A stretch of DNA of 8,146 bases from Endomicrobiellum devescovinae (GCA_031255495.1 JAIRSK010000012.1:1-8146); one strand, 5' to 3'; counted from the stretch's first letter, positions 1-6,596 are shown. Translations and numbers: made by a program. The notes: generated from the letters alone by a model not told the origin.

Positions 1-25
1 GCGTTCACAATATGTGTTTGAGATT

Positions 26-250
26 TTACATTTTTTTATCAGGTATGCTATCCAACATTTCTTAGTGCCTTTCAATACTCTCAAAATCCAAGCCGTCTTG
101 AGTGGATAAAATTTGCATATTGGGCTTGCCAAAGCGAAACGATACCTCAAAGAAATGTGCGCCCACTCTTTGCCTTTGACTATTTCTTTTATAACCTATC
201 CAGAATGAAATGTTAAACCCTCTTTCGCAAATTGTTGTAGGATTCGTCAG
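26..250 (-). pseudogene. Coding-like remnant downstream of tRNA-Pro, interrupted by a stop
   Basis: Reading the minus strand from about 250 gives 62 codons without a stop. The stretch is protein-like, with segments such as FWIGYKRNSQ, HFFEVSFRFGKPN and STQDGLDFESIERH, before a TAA at 62-64. The same frame then runs on as EMLDSIPDKKM to a TAA at 26-28. One C-to-T change (CAA to TAA) would explain the internal stop. There is no ATG, GTG or SD near the 5' end; the only possible starts are a CTG at 250 or an internal ATG, and a TAA lies just upstream. I do not recognise the family. The complementary strand is also open over about 190 bases in one frame, so the coding reading is uncertain. It could be the tail of a decayed gene, a dispersed repeat, or chance. 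Confidence 0.3.
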
Positions 251-344
251 ATATTATCCCGTTGATTATAAATTTTACAGCTTGACAATTACAAATAAAA
301 AAAGGCTTGAAAAAAATAAGGATTTTTTCCAAACATTTATGAAG

Positions 345-418
345 TCGGGGAGGCGGGACTTGAACCCACAGCCTCCTGCTCCCAAAGCAGGCGCGATAGC
401 CAATTACGCTACTCCCCG
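345..418 (-). tRNA. tRNA-Pro (anticodon UGG)
   Basis: The 74-nt minus-strand sequence folds as a cloverleaf. The acceptor stem is CGGGGAG/CTCCCCG. The anticodon arm is CCTGC-TTTGGGA-GCAGG with TGG at 382-384, the variable loop is AGGCT, and the T arm is GTGGG-TTCAAGT-CCCGC. The discriminator is A at 345. The first acceptor pair is C-G, as is usual in bacterial tRNA-Pro. The D stem has three good pairs plus a T-T opposition at 13/22. The three bases after the discriminator read CTT, so CCA must be added by a nucleotidyltransferase. The 5' end lies 9 bases after the rdgB stop, so co-transcription with rdgB and release by RNase P is likely. Runs of T follow on the minus strand (about 300-335) and may terminate transcription, but no strong GC stem precedes them. 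Confidence 0.97.
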
Positions 419-427
419 GTTAACTAC

Positions 428-1021
428 TTATAAACTCTTTATAATTTCTTTAGCCTTCTGTAGAGCTATTGCTCTGTGGCTAATAGAATTTTTTATGTCT
501 GTACTTAACTCTGCAAAAGTCTTATCATACTCAGGGACATAAAACACTGGATCATAACCAAAACCATTGCTCCCTACAGATTGTAGAGCTATTATACCAA
601 AAATTTTACCTTCTGCCAAGTTAATTTTTCCATCAGGGCTTGAAATCGCTATTACAGTCCTAAATTTTGCAGTCCTTTTTTCAAGTGGCACGCCGTCTAA
701 AACCTTAAGCAGCTTATTATTATTATCCTCATAAAGACATTTCTCTCCAGCATATCTAGCAGAATAAACACCGGGCGCTCCGTCTAAATAGTCAACCTCC
801 AGCCCAGAATCGTCGGCTAAAGTCCATTTGCCAAAAAATTTGCTAGCTTCACTGGCTTTTTTTATAGCATTTTCTTCAAGAGTTTTGCCGTCTTCTTCTG
901 TGCTTGGATATTGTGGAAAAGAAATCATAGGAGTAACTTTAATACTTAAATCCTTTAGAATTTCTTTTATTTCTTCAACTTTATGCTTATTGCCTGTGGC
1001 AAGTATTATTTCTTCTATCAT
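428..1021 (-). CDS. rdgB: dITP/XTP pyrophosphatase (RdgB/HAM1 family)
   Basis: This is a house-cleaning nucleotidase that hydrolyses dITP, XTP and ITP to the monophosphate plus pyrophosphate, keeping deaminated purines out of nucleic acids in the cytosol. The 197-residue length is normal for the family. Conserved blocks are in order: the N-terminal ATGNKHKVEE nucleotide-binding motif (8-17), LADDSGLEVDYLDGAPGVYS (68-87) with the acidic active-site residues, GSNGFGYDPVF (150-160), and the C-terminal KNSISHRA (177-184) that contacts the base. The start is the ATG at 1019-1021, preceded by AGAGG at 1029-1033 with 7-base spacing. The gene has its own candidate promoter (extended -10 at 1056-1061) downstream of the valS hairpin. 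tRNA-Pro follows after 9 bases on the same strand. No defect is visible. Confidence 0.96.
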   Translation of the reverse strand: MIEEIILATGNKHKVEEIKEILKDLSIKVTPMISFPQYPSTEEDGKTLEENAIKKASEASKFFGKWTLADDSGLEVDYLDGAPGVYSARYAGEKCLYEDNNNKLLKVLDGVPLEKRTAKFRTVIAISSPDGKINLAEGKIFGIIALQSVGSNGFGYDPVFYVPEYDKTFAELSTDIKNSISHRAIALQKAKEIIKSL

Positions 1022-1033
1022 TAAAATACCTCT

Positions 1034-1056
1034 TACATTCTTATAAATAGAATGTA
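1034..1056. promoter_or_regulatory. Perfect 8-bp inverted repeat between rdgB -10 and SD
   Basis: The arms TACATTCT (1034-1041) and AGAATGTA (1049-1056) are perfect reverse complements separated by 7 bases. The element starts at the last base of the rdgB -10 (1056) and ends one base before the SD (1029-1033). Transcription would begin around 1049-1050, so one arm would be mostly untranscribed. That suits a protein-binding operator better than an RNA hairpin. It matches no operator consensus I can name, and AT-rich DNA produces short palindromes easily. Confidence 0.4.
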
Positions 1057-1084
1057 TTATAGCACAAAGAATACCTCATTTAAA
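1056..1084 (-). promoter_or_regulatory. Candidate rdgB promoter with extended -10
   Basis: On the minus strand TATAAT occupies 1061-1056 and is preceded directly by TGC (1064-1062), an extended -10. With a 17-base spacer the -35 is TTTAAA (1084-1079), 4 of 6 to consensus. The predicted leader is about 28 bases. The -35 lies in the loop of the hairpin that follows valS. Confidence 0.55.
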
Positions 1085-1096
1085 CGAGGTATTCTT
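1067..1096 (-). terminator. Hairpin after valS, candidate terminator
   Basis: The arms AAGAATACCTC (1067-1077) and GAGGTATTCTT (1086-1096) form a perfect 11-bp stem with an 8-base loop. It is about 100 bases past the valS stop, in the only gap between valS and rdgB. On the minus strand the stem is followed by TGTGC, and only the arm end TTCTTT gives T-richness, so the poly-U tract is weak. Read-through into rdgB is plausible. The rest of the gap (1097-1195) shows nothing I can assign. Confidence 0.5.
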
Positions 1097-1195
1097 ACGA
1101 AATACTATTTACTATCAATACAACAATACAATTTCCTACACACCTATTTTTTCTATATCTTAAGAAAAACTTTATGGAGATTGCTGTTATAAAAA

Positions 1196-3847
1196 TTATC
1201 CCAAAAATTTTAAACTTTCGTTTATTTTTTCAATTTTAACAGTAGCATCGTTAAGTCTTGTTTGAATCTTTTCCACCTCTGCTTTCGGCGCTCTTTTGAC
1301 AAAATTCTCATTGCTTAGTTTGGCAGTAGTTCTTTCAACTTCCTGCTTAGCGATTGCGATTTCTTTTGAAAGTCTTGATTTCTCTTTTTCTATATCAATA
1401 AGCCCTTCTAGAGGAAGAAATATTTCAAATCCGCCAGCAACAGCTAGAGCTGAATTTTTGGGTCTTTCAATATTTTTGCCAAACTGTATGGATATTATTT
1501 TGGCAAGTTGTTTTATATAGTGTTCGTTTTCTTTCACAGTTTTTTCTTTGTTCTCATCTAAAATATTAAACAATGCCTCTATTTGAACAGCAGGCGAGAT
1601 ATTCATTTCACTTCTTAGCGTTCTTATTTTCACAATTATATCTTGCACCGTTCTCATTTTCTCTAAAGACTCCAAAAATCCTGAATCTTTTGTCTTGGGA
1701 AATACGCTTTCGGCTATTATTTTTTCATCTTTGTTTAATATTTGCCAAATTTCCGAAGTTATAAACGGCATTACTGGCGATAATAATTGCAAAGTTCCTT
1801 TTAATATATAAATAAGTATTGAAATCACCTGTCTTTTTACGTTAATATCGGAAGACGTCATTCGTATTTTTGACAGCTCTATATACCAATCACAGTATTT
1901 TGTCCAGAAGAAATCATAAATTTCCCTTGCAGCCGCATCAGTATTATAAGAATCATAAGCTGTTTTAACTTTTTCAAGAGTGCTTTCAAATTCAGCTATG
2001 ATCCATTCGTCGGCAAGCTCGGCAGCCTTTATCTTTTCGTCAAGTCTGTCTATACCTTCCAAATTCATCAATATAAATCTTGACGCATTCCAAACTTTAT
2101 TTGCAAAATTTCTTGCGGCTAAAAAAGACTCTTCAGAAATCTGCATATCTCTTCCAGGGGCGGCAGACTGAGCCAAAGCAAATCTTAGAGCGTCTGTGCC
2201 ATATTTTTCAATAATGTCGCGGGGATCAACCACATTACCTAAAGATTTTGACATCTTTTTGCCGTGTTTATCTCTAACTATACCGTGTATAAATATATCT
2301 TTGTACGGCACGTCTTTCATAAATTCAAGCCCAAATTGCACCATTCTTGCAACCCACAGATAAATTATCTCGTGACCTGTAGCCAAAACAGATGTTGGAT
2401 AGAAATATTTCAAATCTTGGCTGTTTTCATTTTCACCCCAACCGAACACGCTTATAGTCCATAAAGCTGAAGAAAACCACGTATCCAAAACATCTTCGTC
2501 CTGCACAAAGTTTTTGCCTTTACAGTGCGGGCATTCTTTAGGTTTGTCAAAAGAAGCTATAGGCTTACAATTTGTTCTGTTGCCTTTGTCGTCAACACAA
2601 TAATATATCGGAATTCTGTGTCCCCACCATATCTGGCGACTTATGCACCAGTCCCTTAAGTTTTCAAGCCATAAAATGTAAGGTCTTTTCCAAGACTGAG
2701 GGTGGAAAACAGTTTTAGAATCATTCGCCGCATCTACGGCTTTCTTAGACATTTCTCCAACATTCAAGAACCACTGCTCCGACATTAAAGGCTCTACTTT
2801 AGTTGAACATCTGTAACATCTGCCTACAGAATGAGCATAATCTTCTATTTTTGCCAAAAAACCCGCCTCTTCTAAATCTTTAACTACTTCTTTCCTTGCT
2901 TCTTCAACGCTCAATCCCTGATATTTTGCAGGCACGTTTATCATTTTGCCGTTAATGTCTATTATTTCTATTGTTTCTAAATTACTTCTCTTTGCTATTT
3001 CGTTATCGGTTACGTCGTGAGCAGGCGTAACTTTAACCGCCCCAGTGCCGAAAGATTTATCTATAATATAATCTGAAACTATTTTTATTTCTCTGTTTAC
3101 TAAAGGAAGTTTCAAAGTTTTTCCCACTAAATGTGTATATCTTTCGTCGTCAGGGTTTACGGCAACCGCAGTATCGCCAAGCATTGTTTCAGGTCGGGTT
3201 GTTGCAACAATAATATAACCGTCAGAATCTCTTAAAGGATACTTTATATGCCATAGATTGCTTTTTTCATCTTCATATTCTACTTCTATATCAGACAATG
3301 CTGTTGAACATCTAGGACACCAATTTACAAGCCTTTTACCTCTGTATATAAGCCCTTTCTCAAATAACTGTATAAATGCTTTTTTTACAGATTTAGAGCG
3401 GCTTTCGTCCATTGTAAAAGAAACTCTGTCCCAATCTAACCCGCAACCTATCATTTTAAGCTGGTCTAATATTGTATCGCCTGTTTCGCTTCGCCACTGC
3501 CACATTTTCTCTAAAAACTTCTCTCGTCCCAAATCATATTTAGTTATTCCTTCTTTTTTGAGAAGTTTTTCAACTACATTTTGCGTAGCTATTCCGCCGT
3601 GATCTGTGCCCGGCACCCATAAAGTGTTATACCCTTGCATTTTTTTAAATCTTATTATAATGTCTTGCAAAGTAGTATTTAAAGCATGCCCCATATGCAA
3701 AGAACCTGTTACGTTTGCAGGTGGTATTACTATTGTAAACGGCTTTTTATTTTTATCTATTTTTGCTGAAAACGTTTTGTTTTCTACCCAATATTTGCTC
3801 CATTTCTTTTCAACTTCTTTAGAATTGTAAACTTTATCCATATCCAT
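1196..3847 (-). CDS. valS: Valyl-tRNA synthetase
   Basis: This class I aminoacyl-tRNA synthetase attaches valine to tRNA-Val in the cytosol. Its editing domain hydrolyses mischarged Thr-tRNA-Val. At 883 residues it matches the usual bacterial length. The class I signatures are intact: PPANVTGSLHMGHA with HMGH at 51-54, and KKMSKSLGN with KMSKS at 531-535. The editing (CP1) domain carries TTRPETMLGDTA followed by AVNPDDERY. Cysteine pairs in CPRC, CYRC and CPHC look like zinc knuckles in the catalytic/CP1 region. The C-terminal part has the anticodon-binding helices and ends in the charged coiled-coil arm typical of ValRS (IDIEKEKSRLSKEI onward). The ATG at 3845-3847 has AAGGGG at 3856-3861 with 8-base spacing; a second in-frame ATG two codons later is less well placed. 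It is transcribed away from the fabG-like unit. Confidence 0.98.
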   Translation of the reverse strand: MDMDKVYNSKEVEKKWSKYWVENKTFSAKIDKNKKPFTIVIPPANVTGSLHMGHALNTTLQDIIIRFKKMQGYNTLWVPGTDHGGIATQNVVEKLLKKEGITKYDLGREKFLEKMWQWRSETGDTILDQLKMIGCGLDWDRVSFTMDESRSKSVKKAFIQLFEKGLIYRGKRLVNWCPRCSTALSDIEVEYEDEKSNLWHIKYPLRDSDGYIIVATTRPETMLGDTAVAVNPDDERYTHLVGKTLKLPLVNREIKIVSDYIIDKSFGTGAVKVTPAHDVTDNEIAKRSNLETIEIIDINGKMINVPAKYQGLSVEEARKEVVKDLEEAGFLAKIEDYAHSVGRCYRCSTKVEPLMSEQWFLNVGEMSKKAVDAANDSKTVFHPQSWKRPYILWLENLRDWCISRQIWWGHRIPIYYCVDDKGNRTNCKPIASFDKPKECPHCKGKNFVQDEDVLDTWFSSALWTISVFGWGENENSQDLKYFYPTSVLATGHEIIYLWVARMVQFGLEFMKDVPYKDIFIHGIVRDKHGKKMSKSLGNVVDPRDIIEKYGTDALRFALAQSAAPGRDMQISEESFLAARNFANKVWNASRFILMNLEGIDRLDEKIKAAELADEWIIAEFESTLEKVKTAYDSYNTDAAAREIYDFFWTKYCDWYIELSKIRMTSSDINVKRQVISILIYILKGTLQLLSPVMPFITSEIWQILNKDEKIIAESVFPKTKDSGFLESLEKMRTVQDIIVKIRTLRSEMNISPAVQIEALFNILDENKEKTVKENEHYIKQLAKIISIQFGKNIERPKNSALAVAGGFEIFLPLEGLIDIEKEKSRLSKEIAIAKQEVERTTAKLSNENFVKRAPKAEVEKIQTRLNDATVKIEKINESLKFLG

Positions 3848-3894
3848 TTAATAAGCCCCTTCAAGAATCTAACCATTGCGCTAAATAATAAAGA

Positions 3895-3903
3895 ATTATA
3901 CCA
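3895..3903 (-). promoter_or_regulatory. valS promoter, extended -10
   Basis: On the minus strand TATAAT (3900-3895) is preceded by TGG (3903-3901), giving TGGTATAAT, an extended -10. The hexamer 17 bases upstream (3923-3918, ACGGCA) is a poor -35, as is common for extended -10 promoters. The leader would be about 40 bases. No T-box or long leader is present; the whole valS/fabG gap is 100 bases. Confidence 0.6.
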
Positions 3904-3916
3904 AATTTTGTATAAT
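3895..3916. repeat. 22-bp near-perfect palindrome holding both divergent -10 boxes
   Basis: The outer arms ATTATAC and GTATAAT and the centre AAATTT are symmetric; only one symmetric base pair (positions 3902/3909) breaks the palindrome, so 20 of 22 bases match. Each arm contains a consensus TATAAT reading outward, the left for valS and the right for fabG. The asymmetric pair is what gives valS its TGG extension. It could be an operator for a dimeric regulator or only the geometry of two opposed -10 boxes. Confidence 0.6.
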
Positions 3917-3947
3917 CTGCCGTATAGGCTTTGTGGAGATAAAATCT

Positions 3948-4649
3948 ATGGAAAAGAAAACAGTTTTAATAACAGGATCTTCAAGAGGGATAGGCAAACA
4001 GCTAGCTTTAGCTTTTTCCAAAAATAATTGGAATGTCTGCGGCTGCTACAAAAATAACGCTCCTGAGTTTGAAATTCAAAATTCCAAGTTTTTTAAAACA
4101 GACATATCAAATTACAAAGAAGTAAAAGATTTAATAAAAAATACAACTTCCGAATTCGGCAAAATAGACTGCGTTATAAACAATGCGTCCATTACATCTG
4201 GAGCCACAATATTTAAAATGACCGATGAAATGTGGAATTCAGTTCTAAAAACCGATTTAAGCGGAACCTTTTATATGGTTAAAGAGTCTCTGAAACAAAT
4301 GATAAAACAAAGAAGCGGTTCAATAATAAATATAGCGTCAATAGCCGCATTTAAGTCTTATGTAGGGTCTGCCAGCTATTCTGCGTCTAAAGCTGGAGTT
4401 ATAGCTCTTACAAAAACAGCGGCAAGAGAAGTCGGTCGTTTTGGAATAACAGTAAACGCTGTTTTACCGGGATTTCATCTTTCAGGTATGGGCGGAAATT
4501 CAAGCGACGAATACATAGATATAGTTAAAAAAGAAAGCGTTTTAAATACAACGACTGATATTAAAGAATTTACTAATTTTATAGTGTTTTTATCGCAAGT
4601 TAAAACAGTGTCAGGGCAGACTTTTAATTTTGATTCAAGGTTATTGTAA
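3948..4649 (+). CDS. FabG-type 3-oxoacyl-ACP reductase (short-chain dehydrogenase)
   Basis: A classical short-chain dehydrogenase of 233 residues, most like the FabG group, which reduces 3-oxoacyl-ACP to 3-hydroxyacyl-ACP with NADPH. The cofactor motif TGSSRGIG is at 9-16, NNAS at 78-81, the catalytic Ser at 131 (IINIAS), and YSASK at 144-148 supplies Tyr144 and Lys148. The helix-4 position usually Asn in the catalytic tetrad (TNLxG) reads TDLSG here, so Asp103 is a departure. The C-terminus SGQTFNFDSRLL is the normal FabG-like end. The start is the ATG at 3948, with GGAG at 3935-3938 and 9-base spacing; the in-frame GTG at 3933 overlaps that SD and is less likely. It heads a three-gene unit with an exported protein and a ketoacyl synthase, which supports an acyl-chain role. 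Since housekeeping fab genes are absent here, a specialised pathway is likely, and the substrate cannot be told. Confidence 0.88.
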   Translation: MEKKTVLITGSSRGIGKQLALAFSKNNWNVCGCYKNNAPEFEIQNSKFFKTDISNYKEVKDLIKNTTSEFGKIDCVINNASITSGATIFKMTDEMWNSVLKTDLSGTFYMVKESLKQMIKQRSGSIINIASIAAFKSYVGSASYSASKAGVIALTKTAAREVGRFGITVNAVLPGFHLSGMGGNSSDEYIDIVKKESVLNTTTDIKEFTNFIVFLSQVKTVSGQTFNFDSRLL

Positions 4650-4675
4650 ACATTATAAAGATGGAGAGAACGGAA

Positions 4676-5005
4676 ATGAAAAAGATTAAATTGTCTGTTT
4701 GTTTAGCAGTTTTGTTTTGTTGTATAGTTTGCGTGTCAGGCTATGCATTAAAATTAAAAGACTTTTATGAACCGTTCATATTTCTTGATTATAATGGAAC
4801 AAGATATGCTCATTGCGCTACAGGCAATATTTCAGTTGATTCAGACATTCCAAAATATTGTTCATGTACTTACGAAGGATTTGACGAAGTTAATCTTTGC
4901 GGATACAATCCCGATTATATTGGGGAAGAGTCAAATCTTAAAGATTTTTTTATAGGTATAGTTGATTTGGCAATTTTGTCGTTATCAGTTTTTATTTTTG
5001 CATAA
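4676..5005 (+). CDS. Small exported Cys-containing protein with hydrophobic C-terminus
   Basis: I do not recognise a family. The 109-residue product begins MKKIKLSVCLAVLF, a positively charged and then hydrophobic signal peptide, with a plausible signal peptidase I site after SGYA (about residue 24). The predicted mature part is about 85 residues with Cys47, Cys62, Cys64 and Cys75, the middle two in YCSCTY, which may form disulfides or bind a metal. Residues 91-109 (FFIGIVDLAILSLSVFIFA) are hydrophobic and could anchor the protein in a membrane. The ATG at 4676 is chosen because GGAG at 4663-4666 lies 9 bases upstream; the in-frame ATG at 4661 overlaps this SD and would add a poor Met-Glu-Arg-Thr-Glu extension. 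It sits 26 bases after the reductase stop and 27 before the synthase start, so all three are probably co-transcribed. Confidence 0.75.
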   Translation: MKKIKLSVCLAVLFCCIVCVSGYALKLKDFYEPFIFLDYNGTRYAHCATGNISVDSDIPKYCSCTYEGFDEVNLCGYNPDYIGEESNLKDFFIGIVDLAILSLSVFIFA

Positions 5006-5032
5006 ATAGGAGTTGTCCTTGAGGATTAGCAA

Positions 5033-6142
5033 ATGAAGTTAGGCATTACAGGAATAGGCATAGTTTCACCGCTGGGAACAGGAAAAGAAACTAATTGGAA
5101 AAGGCTTATAAATTCTGAATCGGCTGTTAAATACAATAAAATTTTAGACATACATTCAGCATGTGTCAACGGTTTTGTCGTGCAAGAAAGCGACCGCCAA
5201 TATGAAATGGCAAAAAGCGCTATTTGGGAAGCTGTTTCAGGTGCAGATTTAAATAATTCAGATTTTGACCGCAAAAGAATAGGATTATGTCTTGGCGAAA
5301 GCAAAATCAATCTTTTTAGAAACGACTTTTCTCTTGAAAGCTCTCTTACAAACAAACTAAAAGAAACTTTCTGCTTCTACGGTGAAAGTATAACTCTCTC
5401 CGCAGCTTGCGCAACTGGAATTCTCACAATTATAAAAGGCTGCCAACTTATAAAAAACAGATTATGTGACGCCGTCATATGCGGCTGCAGCGAAACTTCA
5501 ATTCACCCGTTGTATATTGCAGGATTCAAAAAAATGGGCGTTTTAACAAAACATATTCCAAGTCCTTTTGACAAAAATAGAGACGGATTTGCAGTTGGTG
5601 AAGGTGCGTGTTTCGTTGTAATTGAAAATATAGAAAAAGCTTTAATGCGAAACGCTAAAGTTTATTGCGAAATAGATGGTATTGCAAACGGTATGTATTC
5701 TGACAAACCTTTATCTATCAGCTCTTACAAAAGTATGGCAGACATTGTAAGAAAGGCTGTTAATTCGCAAACTCCAGATTATATACATGCTCATGGCACT
5801 GGAACAAAATTGAACGACTACAACGAAAGTTTGGCTATTGCTAAAACTTTTAAAGATGCGGACAAAATTTCAATAAGTTCTACAAAAGCTGCTACAGGAC
5901 ATATGCTTAGTGTTTCTGGTTTGGCAGGAGTAGTTTTTTCAACTCTGGCAATGGAAAATAATATTGTTCCACCAACGCTAAACTTTAAAAATACGGACAT
6001 AAATTTAGGGTTGGACTATACGCCTAATTTTGCAAAAGAGAAAATTATAAATTCAGCACTTATTTTGTCATTTGGCTTTGGCGGGCAAGGTTCCACATTG
6101 TTTCTCAAAAAGTTTTTACATAACAAGAAAACAATTTTTTAA
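5033..6142 (+). CDS. FabF-type beta-ketoacyl-ACP synthase (KAS I/II-like)
   Basis: A thiolase-fold condensing enzyme expected to join an acyl group on its active-site Cys to malonyl-ACP with loss of CO2. The triad is complete: Cys126 in SAACATGI, His254 in HAHGTGTKLND and His290 in KAATGHMLS, with Lys285 conserved. PFDKNRDGFAVGEGA (178-192) and SFGFGGQGS (346-354) are family blocks, so it looks catalytic and is not a chain-length-factor partner lacking the Cys. At 369 residues it is shorter than FabF (about 410), with the shortening apparently in the N-terminal half before the Cys. The ATG at 5033 has GAGG at 5021-5024 with 8-base spacing. It is last in the operon. Candidate roles are a specialised acyl product such as an aryl polyene or unusual fatty acid; no carrier protein, dehydratase or transferase is beside it. 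Confidence 0.88.
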   Translation: MKLGITGIGIVSPLGTGKETNWKRLINSESAVKYNKILDIHSACVNGFVVQESDRQYEMAKSAIWEAVSGADLNNSDFDRKRIGLCLGESKINLFRNDFSLESSLTNKLKETFCFYGESITLSAACATGILTIIKGCQLIKNRLCDAVICGCSETSIHPLYIAGFKKMGVLTKHIPSPFDKNRDGFAVGEGACFVVIENIEKALMRNAKVYCEIDGIANGMYSDKPLSISSYKSMADIVRKAVNSQTPDYIHAHGTGTKLNDYNESLAIAKTFKDADKISISSTKAATGHMLSVSGLAGVVFSTLAMENNIVPPTLNFKNTDINLGLDYTPNFAKEKIINSALILSFGFGGQGSTLFLKKFLHNKKTIF

Positions 6143-6151
6143 ACGCACATT

Positions 6152-6196
6152 GGCTATCATTCTGATTTTTATATAAAATAATAGGCAACCTTTTTT
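6152..6196 (+). terminator. Candidate terminator after the ketoacyl synthase
   Basis: GGCTATCATT (6152-6161) can pair with AATAATAGGC (6177-6186) over 10 positions with two mismatches, around a 15-base AT-rich loop. Six T residues follow at 6191-6196. The stem is imperfect and AT-rich, so this is only a candidate. It lies between two convergent genes, where a terminator is expected. Confidence 0.35.
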
Positions 6197-6213
6197 ACAG
6201 CAGTTTTTTTGTC

Positions 6214-6540
6214 TTAAATGGCGTACCATCCGTAGTCTTCACCTTCATCGTCTTCGTTGTTATTTTTAATATATGGACCGTATTTATTTACTAAATACTG
6301 CCACTCTTCATCAGTAAGGGAATTAGGGTTTCTCCCTTTGCAAGCTTCATAACTTAATTTATGTAATAATTCCATTTTTTTATTTAAAAAATTAAAAATT
6401 TCAGCTACTTTAGAACTTTTTTTTGCTTTGGGACGTTGAATTTCATGTTCTATTTGTGTCATATAAATTACATCAGCTTTTAATTCAGAAGAATAGATAA
6501 ATAAAAACATGCATACGAAACAAACTTTCAGTCTATTCAT
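6214..6540 (-). CDS. Small exported protein of unknown function
   Basis: No family recognised. The 108-residue product starts MNRLKVCFVCMFLFIY, a signal peptide with a plausible cleavage after ELKA (residue 22). The mature part has a Lys-rich stretch (38-45), a likely amphipathic helix (about 46-66), a single Cys67, then a NPNSLTDEEWQYLVNKYGPY segment (71-90) with helical character. It ends in an acidic tail (95-102) followed by aromatic residues. With no second hydrophobic segment it should be periplasmic or secreted. The ATG at 6538-6540 has only a weak SD (GAGAAG, about 11 bases upstream). It lies 56 bases after yjbQ on the same strand, so it may share that transcript, and it converges on the ketoacyl synthase gene. 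Codon composition is similar to its neighbours by eye. Confidence 0.65.
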   Translation of the reverse strand: MNRLKVCFVCMFLFIYSSELKADVIYMTQIEHEIQRPKAKKSSKVAEIFNFLNKKMELLHKLSYEACKGRNPNSLTDEEWQYLVNKYGPYIKNNNEDDEGEDYGWYAI

Positions 6541-6596
6541 AATAACTTGTTCTTCTCAATGTATTTTTAAAATTAATAACATTTTTACTATGCTCT

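Larger units (their letters stand above)
3888..3916 (+). promoter_or_regulatory. Promoter of the fabG-like operon
   Basis: A consensus TATAAT lies at 3911-3916, 31 bases before the ATG at 3948, giving a leader of about 25 bases that contains the SD. The hexamer at 17-base spacing (3888-3893, ATAAAG) is a poor -35. An alternative is TTGCGC (3876-3881) with TATACC (3898-3903) at 16 bases. Confidence 0.5.

Noticed and set aside
210..542. Plus-strand open frame of 110 codons across the tRNA
   Set aside because: It reads the antisense of tRNA-Pro (the familiar RDLNPQPPAPKAG pattern) and the 3' end of rdgB; no SD and no independent coding signal.
3258..3602. Plus-strand open frame of 114 codons inside valS
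   Set aside because: Lies wholly antisense to strongly conserved valS sequence; no SD or family signal.
3848..3947. T-box or other riboswitch ahead of valS
   Set aside because: The gap is only 100 bases and most of it is promoter; there is no room or motif for a T-box.
5026..5355. Minus-strand open frame of 109 codons
   Set aside because: Antisense to the N-terminal part of the ketoacyl synthase, which is clearly the real gene.
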